DNA of 5,589 nt from Thermoflexales bacterium (GTDB taxonomy: Bacteria > Chloroflexota > Anaerolineae > Fen-1058), in the NCBI GenBank assembly GCA_030834835.1, contig JAUQXD010000125.1, positions 1-5,589 on the forward strand, in the 5' to 3' direction. The translations under genes were made by a program, and so were the position numbers. Positions 1-5,583 of this stretch are shown piece after piece; the first letter of the stretch is position 1, and every line of letters starts with the position of its first letter. Below the pieces are notes generated by a model. That model saw only the letters and a list, made by a program, of their open reading frames with translations. It made no database searches and had not been told where the DNA came from.

Positions 1-11
1 TGCTGATTCGC

Positions 12-22
12 TGACTCGTTAC
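12..22 (-). repeat. Inverted copy of the gene-end repeat at the kinase stop codon
   Basis: On the minus strand this reads GTAACGAGTCA and includes the TAA stop of the kinase. It is identical to 5511-5521 on the plus strand. The kinase and the SRPBCC gene point outward, so both copies have the same orientation relative to their upstream gene. The remaining bases 1-11 hold nothing recognisable. Confidence 0.4.
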
Positions 23-3000
23 CCTACCGGCAACCAGACCGTAAACGTCGCACCCTGACCGGGTTCGCTGTCCACGGTCAGCCGGCCACCCAATTGAGTC
101 ATGATCGCGTCCACAATCGATAGACCCAGGCCCGCCCCCGGTACTTTGAAATCGCGCGCAGCCTCGCCACGATAGAAGCGCTCGTGCAGGCGCGGACGCT
201 CCTCAGGCGCAATACCCGGCCCTGAATCGGCCACGCACACCGTCGCCCAGCGCAGTTCATCCACCACAGATTGGCCGGTCGTCAACACTACCTGGCCGTC
301 GGCTGGCGTGTAGTTAAAGGCATTATCCACCAGCTTAGAAATGGCCTGCGCCACCAGGGTGCGATCAGTCTGCACGTGCGGCAGTTCAGCCTCGGTGCGA
401 GCGTCGAGCGTCAAACCCCGATCGACCGCCACCGGTTTGCGATCGACGAGCAAGTCCATGACCAGTTGATTGAGGTTGACCGCCGTGGGCCGGATGAGCA
501 CTGCGCCCGCATCCAGCTGCGCCATCTCCAGAAAACCGTCAATCAGCCGCCGCAGCCGATCGGTTTCACGGTGCAGCGTTTGCACGTACTGCGGATAGCG
601 CTCCGGCTTGCTACGCTCCAGCAACTCCAGATAGAGCTTGATATTGGCGACGGGCGTGCGCAGCTCGTGACCGATGCGCGACACAAATTGATCCTTGAGG
701 CGATCGAGTTCACGGAAGCGCGTGATATCCCGATGCACGGCAACAAAGCCGCTGAGCGTGCCATCCCGATCGGCCAGCGGCGTCAACGTCAGGGCGACAT
801 CATACAGGGTGCCGTCGCGCCGCCGATTGACCAACTCGCCCCGCCAGGCTTCGCCCCGCTGGAAGGCGCGCTGCAAGTCACGCGCGGTCGGTGTGGTAGC
901 CAGTGAATCGTCAAACAGGAAACGCGTCGTATGCCCCAGCACTTCTTCGGCAGAATAGCCCGTCAGCCGTTCTGTGGCGGGATTGACGTACTCCATGCGG
1001 CCGGTGGCATCCATGATTTGAATGCCTTCCCCCGCCGCGTCGGGGACGGTTTGCAGTCGCTGCCGCTGCCGATCGAGTTCGGCCGTCCGATCGGCCACGC
1101 GTTGTTCCAGCTGGTGCGCGTGCTGCTGCACTTGTTGATGCAGGCGCGCGTTCTGAATGGCGATGGCGGCCTGCGCGGCCAGCAGGCGCAACACACGCTG
1201 CTCTGACTCCTCGAAGCGGTGGAGCGTACTGTAGCCGACGTTCATCACGCCGATCACGGCGGTCTCGATCTTGAGTGGCAGCGCGGCAAAGGCCAGCTGC
1301 GGCGGTTGAAAGGTCGCACTATAGTTAAACTGCGGATGCCGGGCGGTGTCCTCTACAAAGATGGCTTCACCGCTGCGCGCGGCCGTGTACGTGATGCCAT
1401 TCGGTCGAGGGGATACCGACGGCTGCGCCCGCGGTTGCCCGTGCTCGTCAAAGGCTGCGCCAAAGGACAGCTGCTCGTGTTCGTATAAGAACAGGTGCGT
1501 ACTGCCGGGCGATACCAGGCTCGTCACGGCGTGCAGAATGGCCTCCAACACTTTGTTGAGTTCAAGCGATTGAGACAGTTGACGGCTGGCCTGATAAACG
1601 GCTTCCAGTTCCTGACGCCGCGAGCGTTCAGCCTCAAACAATCGCGCAGTTTCCAGCGCGATGGCGGCCTGCGCGGCGAAGATTTCCAGCAGACGCAGCG
1701 TGTCCGCATTGGGCCGCAGACCATCGAGCGGCCCGTCGGGCCACAACAGGCCGGCGATTTCACCGTCGCGCAATTCAATCGGCACGATCAGGGCATCTTC
1801 GGGCTGCCACGCTTCGCCGTCGGCGGCGGTGGCGATCGGCGTCTGCACAACATCGCGATAGGGGCCGCTGAACTCACGCTCCCGATCGAACTCGCCCTGG
1901 GGCACAAAGTAGCATCGGCCGCGCCGGAAGCGCTCTTGCAGCAAGCGGCGCATCATCGACCACTCATACTCGGCGCCCGCCAGCAGTTCGCGGCCAACCT
2001 CGTCGTCGCCGGCGATGGCATAGATGCGCACGCGATTGGCGGCTGCATCCACCAGGCTCAAAGCGATCACGCGGTAGCCCAACGACCGATAGGCCGCCTC
2101 GGCGATCTCGTGCAACACCCGGTCCAGGTTCAGTTGACTGCGGATGGTGTTGCTGGCCTCCAGAATCTGCGTGAGCTGTTCGTTGCGCCGGGCCAGATCG
2201 TTGCGGACTTGCGCCAGATCTTCCTCGGCGTGCTTGCGCTCAGTAATATCGCGAAAGATGCCGAATGCGCCAAAATAGCCGCCGTCGGCATCGAAGCGCG
2301 GTCGGGCGGTGACCAGCAGCGTGCGGGTCAGGCCGTCGGCGCGAATCATCGGCAATTCGTACGTGCTCACCTGCCCGACACGGCGCAGGGTCGTCTGCTG
2401 GCGGATCTGTTCAAACGCGGCCGGGCTGGTGAATTCTCTCAAATTGCGCCCCACCAGTTGGCCGGCCTCAACGCCCAGAATGCCGTGTGCGGCGGGATTG
2501 GCAAAGATCAGCGTCTCGTGCTCATCCACAACGCCGATGCCTTCGCCGACATTTTCGATGAGTTCGCGGTAGCGGGTTTCACTGTCGCGCAGCTGCTCCT
2601 CGATGCGCCGCCGTTCGATGAGATCGCGGCGGGTCTGATCGTAGAGCTGCCGGTTGTCAATGGCCAGCGCGGCCTGATCGGCCAGCAGACTGATGACGCG
2701 CACTGCGGAATCTGCAAACACGCCTGGCTCGGCATCTTCCACGTCCAGTACGCCGATGATCTTGCCGCGCAGTTTCAGGGGCACGGCCAGCACCCGTCCC
2801 CATTTGACCTCCTGAAATGCGGGTGCGCGACCCTCCCAGGTAGAATAATCCGACACCGTCAGGGCGGCGCCCGTCTGCACGACGCGCCCGGCCAGACCCT
2901 CATCCGATCGCAGCGACGTGTGTTCGAGGGTTTCAGGCACGTTCGCCGCCAGGTCCAGCGTCTGCCCGTCGGCCCGCATCAAATAGATGCCGCCCATGCT

Positions 3001-4176
3001 GGCGCCAGACAGGCTCAACGCCCGGTCGATGATGGTCGTGAGCAGGGAGGGCAAATCGGGCTGCGCGTTGATGTCGAGCGCCGTGTCGTAGAGTGCGGCC
3101 AGATCGCGCGCGTGGCGGGCGCGCGCCTCATCATACTGGCGGCGGGCCGTAATGTCGCGGCTGCCAAAGGTCGCGCCCAGCGGCGTGCCGTCGTTGGCCA
3201 GCAGCAGACTGCCGATGATTTCGATCCACACGTAATGCCCGTTGGCGTGCTGATAGCGTAATTCGGTGCGGCCCGGAGTGCGGTTGGTTAGTCCTGTCTG
3301 GTACGCCGTCAGCGCCAGGTTCAGGTCGTCCGGGTGAACGTACTCAAACATCGAGCGGCCCACTAGCTGATCGGGCCGGTAGCCCAACACCGTAAAATGC
3401 GACGGGCTGACGAATTGAAATACGCCCGCTGTATCGGTCTGGCTGACCATATCCAGCATGTTGTCGGTGACGCGGCGCAGCTGTTCTTCACTGGCGCGCA
3501 AAGCCTCTTCGGCTTGCCGCCGCGCAGTAATGTCTTGCGACGCCCCATAAATGTAGACGGGACGGGTGTGATCGTCATGCCACACGGGCCGCACCTGATC
3601 GTGAATCCAGCGGATGTCGCCCGCTTTGGTGCGGATGCGAAAGTCGCCGCTGTACGACTCACCGCGCCGCAGCCCCGCCAGGCGGGCGTCGAAGAGCGCC
3701 AGATCATCGGGGTGGATCAGATGTCGCAGCGTGCCACGCCCTAGCAGCTCGGCCTGATCATAGCCAGTGATCTTGCTGAGGGCGTCGTTGGCCCAATCCA
3801 TGACCGCCGTGCCATCGGCGTTGATTTTGATCCCATAGGCAAAATCGGCAACCATGTCGGCAATGGCGCGGTAGCGGGTCTCGCTGTGACGCAGTTCGGC
3901 GGTGGTGCGATCGACGCGGGTGTAATTGCGATAGATCAGGCTATAGATGACGGCGCACAGCAACCCGACAAAAATCAGAGAGAGGGCGGTGTGAGTGATG
4001 ATGGTGGCCGGGTCAGGCCGGATGGCCATCGCGGGTAGTTGCTGACTGAGGATGATGGCCCATAGCCCGCCCACGGCGGCGCGCGCTGTAGCGGCGGCGC
4101 GCGCAGTAGCCGCGGTGCGGGCGGCGTGTGTCGGCGTCTCGCGAGGCAGTCCGGGCAGTGGAGATTGATCGGGCAT
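19..4176 (-). CDS. Membrane-anchored multi-PAS/GAF sensor histidine kinase (1385 aa)
   Basis: Sensor kinase expected to autophosphorylate a histidine and pass the phosphate to a response regulator not seen here. Domains by approximate residue: Ala/Arg-rich tail 15-35; weak hydrophobic stretch 35-51; clear membrane helix 57-82; PAS/PAC 98-222; PAS/PAC 228-348; GAF 359-512; PAS/PAC 531-650; GAF 661-848; GAF 855-1012; coiled-coil linker 1010-1044; PAS/PAC 1045-1155; HisKA 1160-1225; HATPase_c 1265-1385. The H-box is GHELRTP with phosphoacceptor His1170. The N-box has Asp1284, Asn1285 and Asn1288; the G1 box is DSGPGI from Asp1317; the F-box is RFYRG from 1333; the G2 box is GAGLGL from 1347. All catalytic boxes look intact. 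There is no receiver domain, so it is not a hybrid kinase, and no sizeable extracytoplasmic loop, so sensing is probably intracellular. The ATG at 4176 is preferred because GAAGGA lies six bases upstream; Met50 has no such site. The ligand is unknown. Confidence 0.96.
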   Translation of the reverse strand: MPDQSPLPGLPRETPTHAARTAATARAAATARAAVGGLWAIILSQQLPAMAIRPDPATIITHTALSLIFVGLLCAVIYSLIYRNYTRVDRTTAELRHSETRYRAIADMVADFAYGIKINADGTAVMDWANDALSKITGYDQAELLGRGTLRHLIHPDDLALFDARLAGLRRGESYSGDFRIRTKAGDIRWIHDQVRPVWHDDHTRPVYIYGASQDITARRQAEEALRASEEQLRRVTDNMLDMVSQTDTAGVFQFVSPSHFTVLGYRPDQLVGRSMFEYVHPDDLNLALTAYQTGLTNRTPGRTELRYQHANGHYVWIEIIGSLLLANDGTPLGATFGSRDITARRQYDEARARHARDLAALYDTALDINAQPDLPSLLTTIIDRALSLSGASMGGIYLMRADGQTLDLAANVPETLEHTSLRSDEGLAGRVVQTGAALTVSDYSTWEGRAPAFQEVKWGRVLAVPLKLRGKIIGVLDVEDAEPGVFADSAVRVISLLADQAALAIDNRQLYDQTRRDLIERRRIEEQLRDSETRYRELIENVGEGIGVVDEHETLIFANPAAHGILGVEAGQLVGRNLREFTSPAAFEQIRQQTTLRRVGQVSTYELPMIRADGLTRTLLVTARPRFDADGGYFGAFGIFRDITERKHAEEDLAQVRNDLARRNEQLTQILEASNTIRSQLNLDRVLHEIAEAAYRSLGYRVIALSLVDAAANRVRIYAIAGDDEVGRELLAGAEYEWSMMRRLLQERFRRGRCYFVPQGEFDREREFSGPYRDVVQTPIATAADGEAWQPEDALIVPIELRDGEIAGLLWPDGPLDGLRPNADTLRLLEIFAAQAAIALETARLFEAERSRRQELEAVYQASRQLSQSLELNKVLEAILHAVTSLVSPGSTHLFLYEHEQLSFGAAFDEHGQPRAQPSVSPRPNGITYTAARSGEAIFVEDTARHPQFNYSATFQPPQLAFAALPLKIETAVIGVMNVGYSTLHRFEESEQRVLRLLAAQAAIAIQNARLHQQVQQHAHQLEQRVADRTAELDRQRQRLQTVPDAAGEGIQIMDATGRMEYVNPATERLTGYSAEEVLGHTTRFLFDDSLATTPTARDLQRAFQRGEAWRGELVNRRRDGTLYDVALTLTPLADRDGTLSGFVAVHRDITRFRELDRLKDQFVSRIGHELRTPVANIKLYLELLERSKPERYPQYVQTLHRETDRLRRLIDGFLEMAQLDAGAVLIRPTAVNLNQLVMDLLVDRKPVAVDRGLTLDARTEAELPHVQTDRTLVAQAISKLVDNAFNYTPADGQVVLTTGQSVVDELRWATVCVADSGPGIAPEERPRLHERFYRGEAARDFKVPGAGLGLSIVDAIMTQLGGRLTVDSEPGQGATFTVWLPVG
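4069..4122 (-). repeat. 18-bp tandem repeat coding for a hexapeptide repeat in the kinase N-terminus
   Basis: Residues 19-36 of the kinase read as three hexapeptides, ARTAAT, ARAAAT and ARAAVG. In DNA, the 18-base blocks 4075-4092 and 4093-4110 differ at one position, and a third block is degenerate. The tract is very GC-rich and lies just before the membrane helix. It looks like a small coding minisatellite that lengthened the cytoplasmic tail in frame. Confidence 0.7.
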
Positions 4177-4182
4177 GATAGG

Positions 4183-4188
4183 TCCTTC
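4183..4188 (-). promoter_or_regulatory. Ribosome binding site of the sensor kinase
   Basis: Read on the minus strand this is GAAGGA, six bases before the ATG at 4176. It decides the start in favour of Met1 over the downstream Met50, whose upstream bases are not purine-rich. Confidence 0.75.
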
Positions 4189-4229
4189 GTGGTCGATCGA
4201 ATAAAAGCGCCAGAGCCATGAATGTGCCT

Positions 4230-4258
4230 ATTATATGCTAGAATCGCGCGCGGGTGAG
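4230..4258 (-). promoter_or_regulatory. Putative promoter of the sensor kinase
   Basis: On the minus strand positions 4235-4230 read TATAAT, a perfect -10 hexamer. A 17-base spacer leads to CTCACC (4258-4253), which matches three of six bases of the sigma70 -35 consensus. Transcription would start near 4223 and give a leader of roughly 47 bases to the ATG at 4176. The -10 is convincing and the -35 is weak. The element abuts and overlaps a rightward promoter-like element. Confidence 0.5.
4236..4244 (+). promoter_or_regulatory. Putative extended -10 promoter reading into the MFS remnant
   Basis: TGCTAGAAT is a TG-n extended -10 with hexamer TAGAAT at 4239-4244. No recognisable -35 lies 16-18 bases upstream, which is tolerated for extended -10 promoters. 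The start would fall near 4251, leaving about 17 bases to the remnant start codon at 4268. This is the expected place for the original promoter of the lost transporter gene. Confidence 0.45.
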
Positions 4259-4260
4259 GA
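4256..4260 (+). promoter_or_regulatory. Ribosome binding site preserved in front of the MFS remnant
   Basis: GAGGA is followed by a seven-base spacer and the ATG at 4268. Its good quality inside an apparent intergenic region supports the view that a real gene once began here. Confidence 0.6.
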
Positions 4261-4267
4261 TCAAAAC

Positions 4268-4401
4268 ATGCAACGCACGAACGGCCTGTGGCATCAACCC
4301 GATTTTCTGCGGCTGTGGAACGGTAGACCATCTCGGAGTTGGGATCGCGCATCACGCGCGACGGTGTGGCTGATCGCTTCGCCAATTCGACACGTGCGTG
4401 A
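4268..4401 (+). pseudogene. Decayed 5' end of an MFS efflux transporter gene, frameshifted and truncated
   Basis: From the ATG at 4268 the reading is MQRTNGLWHQPDFLRLWNG. Shifting frame by one base at 4325-4327 continues as TISELGSRITRDG and ends at a TGA at 4399-4401. The combined text, a W..PDFLRLW segment followed by (Q)TIS.LGS.ITR, is the characteristic start and first membrane helix of MFS_3-type drug or macrolide efflux transporters. The expected CAG glutamine codon appears as AG, so loss of a single C explains the frameshift. A Shine-Dalgarno sequence (GAGGA, 4256-4260) sits seven bases before the ATG, and an extended -10 lies further upstream, so expression signals survive. Roughly 400 further residues of a normal transporter are absent. 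The terminal GVADRFA could be the later MFS loop motif joined by an internal deletion, but that is inference. Identification is by recalled family pattern. Confidence 0.75.
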
Positions 4402-4403
4402 TC

Positions 4404-4433
4404 ATGCGACGGCGGTGGAAAGCAAGGTATAAT
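4404..4433 (+). promoter_or_regulatory. Putative promoter of the phosphoesterase-like / SRPBCC operon
   Basis: A perfect TATAAT occupies 4428-4433. The best -35 candidate is ATGCGA at 4404-4409, with an 18-base spacer and three of six consensus matches. Transcription would begin near 4440 and give a leader of about 36 bases to the ATG at 4476. It lies downstream of the MFS remnant, so the operon has its own promoter and need not depend on read-through. Confidence 0.55.
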
Positions 4434-4463
4434 CGACGACGTGGTACATAGTGCGTGATGCGT

Positions 4464-4468
4464 GGAGG
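4464..4468 (+). promoter_or_regulatory. Ribosome binding site deciding the start of the phosphoesterase-like gene
   Basis: GGAGG lies seven bases before the ATG at 4476. Alternative in-frame starts, GTG at 4455 and ATG at 4458, lie upstream of this site and have no comparable purine stretch, so the 4476 start is preferred. Confidence 0.8.
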
Positions 4469-4475
4469 CAGATCC

Positions 4476-5036
4476 ATGTCGGTGATTGAGCCGGATGTCA
4501 GGACGCGGTTGTTGCCGGGCACGGGGCGCATGCCGGTGCGCGTGGGTGTGGTGTCGGACACGTATGACAATCGTGACGCGCTGAAGCAGCTGCTCGATCG
4601 GTTTCTGGTGGCCGGCGCGCGCTGGTTGATTCACTGCGGCGGGTTAGGCTCGGCCTCGCTGGTGGACCTGCTAAAGCCGTGGCAGGTCTACATCGTGGCC
4701 GGGGAGAGAGAACGCGATCGAGCCGCGATTGAAACGGCGCTGCAAAAGGCGCGGCTGCAATCGACGCTGCCCACCGAATTGACCACGACCATCGAGGGCG
4801 TGCGCATCGGCGTGTGCCGCGGCGACAACATGCTCACGGTCAATAACTGGGCCAAATCCGGCGAGTTCGATTACATTTTCTATGGTCACACGCTGCGCCG
4901 CCGCGATGAGTCGCGCGGCCGGACGCGCGTCATTAACCCGGGTGCGCTGGGCGGACCGCGTTATCAATCACGGTCAGGCCTGCTAGTGGATTTGATGAGC
5001 GGTGATGCGAAGGTGATTGAGATTGTGGAGAAGTAG
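4476..5036 (+). CDS. YfcE/MJ0936-like metallophosphoesterase-fold protein, probable pseudoenzyme (186 aa)
   Basis: The fold is that of small bacterial/archaeal phosphodiesterases that hydrolyse phosphodiesters with two metal ions. Landmarks run in the family order: VGVVSDT at 23-29, LIHCGG at 51-56, IVAG at 73-76, GVCRGD at 112-117, YGHT at 136-139 and INPG at 153-156; length is normal. Most expected ligands are changed, however. DTH reads D28-T-Y30, the HCGD aspartate is Gly56, the GN asparagine is Glu77, the THGH histidine is Arg115, and GHTH reads H138-T-L140. Only Asp28 and His138 of about seven ligands remain. The frame is open throughout, which favours a retained non-catalytic role such as nucleotide or protein binding over recent decay. 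About 20 residues precede the first strand, longer than usual. The start is set by GGAGG at 4464. It is probably co-transcribed with the SRPBCC gene 41 bases downstream. Assignment to the fold is firm; loss of activity is inferred. Confidence 0.88.
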   Translation: MSVIEPDVRTRLLPGTGRMPVRVGVVSDTYDNRDALKQLLDRFLVAGARWLIHCGGLGSASLVDLLKPWQVYIVAGERERDRAAIETALQKARLQSTLPTELTTTIEGVRIGVCRGDNMLTVNNWAKSGEFDYIFYGHTLRRRDESRGRTRVINPGALGGPRYQSRSGLLVDLMSGDAKVIEIVEK

Positions 5037-5076
5037 AGAAGGAAACAAGTAGATAAGGAAATAAGGAAGCAAGGCG
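5029..5076 (+). repeat. 8-bp periodic purine-rich array filling the operon spacer
   Basis: Six consecutive octamers read AGAAGTAG, AGAAGGAA, ACAAGTAG, ATAAGGAA, ATAAGGAA and GCAAGGCG. Positions 3-5 (AAG) are invariant in all six, and two neighbouring units are identical. The first unit contains the TAG stop of the upstream gene, and the array ends one base before the ATG of the next. Several units carry an AAGGA Shine-Dalgarno-like core, so the array also supplies the ribosome binding site. Confidence 0.7.
5063..5074 (+). promoter_or_regulatory. Ribosome binding region of the SRPBCC gene
   Basis: AAGGA at 5063-5067 lies ten bases before the ATG at 5078, and AAGG at 5071-5074 lies three bases before it. 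Neither spacing is ideal alone. Both belong to the octamer array, so the exact anti-SD pairing is ambiguous. Confidence 0.5.
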
Positions 5077-5077
5077 C

Positions 5078-5500
5078 ATGACGATTAAGGTGAAGGTTGC
5101 GGCGGAGATTAGAGAACCGATCAAAGTGGCCTTTGCCGTCGCGACCAACGTGGCTCAGATCACGCGCTGGGCCGAAATCAAAGAAGTGCGCAAGTTGTCG
5201 AGCAACCCCGTCAGGGCGGGAACCACGTTTCAACTCCTCACGCATATCGGCGGTGAAGATCGCCTCGTCGATTGCAAAGTCACGACGTTTGAACCGAATC
5301 GCCAGTTCGTGTATGTGAGCGGCGGCCTGGCCAGCAGCGAAGTCGTGATGGAGTTTCAGCCGGCCGCACACAGCTGCACGTTGAACTATACAGTGTCGAT
5401 CACGGCCAACACTTTTATTGAACTGCTCATCAGGGGCGATGTTGAGAGACGCGCCAAAGCGGATGTGGCGCGGCTCGTCAAATTGATCGAGGCTAGTTGA
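5078..5500 (+). CDS. SRPBCC (START/Bet v1-like) family protein, 140 aa
   Basis: A small helix-grip protein likely to bind a hydrophobic ligand in the cytoplasm; the ligand cannot be read from the sequence. Visible pattern: first strand IKVKVAAEI (3-11), the helix segment after the REP turn with F19 and ITRWAEIKEV (28-37), which corresponds to the family's 'VF...D...RW..i..v', then PVRAGTTFQL (44-53), and alternating beta strands around 61-80, 86-94 and 99-109. It ends in an amphipathic helix of about 120-138 that would close the cavity. Length is typical for polyketide-cyclase/CoxG-like members. There is no signal peptide and no membrane segment. It follows the phosphoesterase-like gene on the same strand after a 41-base spacer, so the two probably form an operon. 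Family assignment is by pattern; no enzymatic function is claimed. Confidence 0.85.
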   Translation: MTIKVKVAAEIREPIKVAFAVATNVAQITRWAEIKEVRKLSSNPVRAGTTFQLLTHIGGEDRLVDCKVTTFEPNRQFVYVSGGLASSEVVMEFQPAAHSCTLNYTVSITANTFIELLIRGDVERRAKADVARLVKLIEAS

Positions 5501-5504
5501 TTCG

Positions 5505-5521
5505 TGACGAGTAACGAGTCA
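5505..5521 (+). repeat. Heptamer-like repeat after the SRPBCC stop codon
   Basis: TGACGAG (5505-5511) is followed directly by TAACGAG (5512-5518) and TCA. The 11 bases GTAACGAGTCA at 5511-5521 recur exactly in inverted orientation at 12-22, across the stop codon of the kinase gene. It may belong to a dispersed short-repeat family placed at gene ends. Two copies cannot prove this. Confidence 0.45.
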
Positions 5522-5539
5522 ATGTCATTAAGTTAGCGC

Positions 5540-5559
5540 GCGGGGTCTGTCATTCCCGC
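5540..5559 (+). other. Weak hairpin downstream of the SRPBCC gene
   Basis: GCGGG (5540-5544) can pair with CCCGC (5555-5559) around a ten-base loop. No T-run follows, so it is a poor intrinsic terminator. It could instead be the edge of a palindromic repeat that continues past the window. Confidence 0.25.
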
Positions 5560-5568
5560 CTCGCCTGT

Positions 5569-5583
5569 AGATTCTTGCAATCT
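5569..5583 (+). other. Small hairpin near the right edge
   Basis: AGATT (5569-5573) and AATCT (5579-5583) form a five-base-pair stem with a five-base loop. There is no T-tract. The role is unknown, and the window ends six bases later. Confidence 0.25.

Noticed and set aside
271..906. 211-codon plus-strand open frame antisense to the HisKA/HATPase region
   Set aside because: It is antisense to intact kinase catalytic boxes, and its translation has no recognisable domain.
1495..3261. 588-codon open frame on the plus strand inside the kinase gene
   Set aside because: It lies wholly antisense to well-recognised PAS and GAF domains. Its length follows from GC-rich codon use of the true gene, and its translation shows no family pattern or ribosome binding site.
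4193..4200. TCGATCGA palindrome in the kinase leader as an operator
   Set aside because: CGATCG-type words are common throughout this window, including within coding sequence, so this eight-base palindrome is not specific evidence.
4235..4432. 65-codon plus-strand frame as a genuine small protein
   Set aside because: Only the first residues from the ATG at 4268 make sense, as an MFS N-terminus. After 4324 the meaningful text continues in another frame, so this is a pseudogene remnant.
4455..4475. Upstream GTG (4455) or ATG (4458) as the start of the phosphoesterase-like gene
   Set aside because: The GGAGG site at 4464-4468 is correctly spaced only for the ATG at 4476; the earlier starts have no ribosome binding site.
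3975..4634. 219-codon minus-strand open frame crossing the intergenic region
   Set aside because: It overlaps the kinase N-terminus in another frame, the MFS remnant and the phosphoesterase-like gene on the opposite strand. Its translation is Arg/His/Pro-rich, without a family signature.
5523..5554. TGTCATT repeated at 5523-5529 and 5548-5554
   Set aside because: A seven-base match 25 bases apart without further symmetry is expected by chance.
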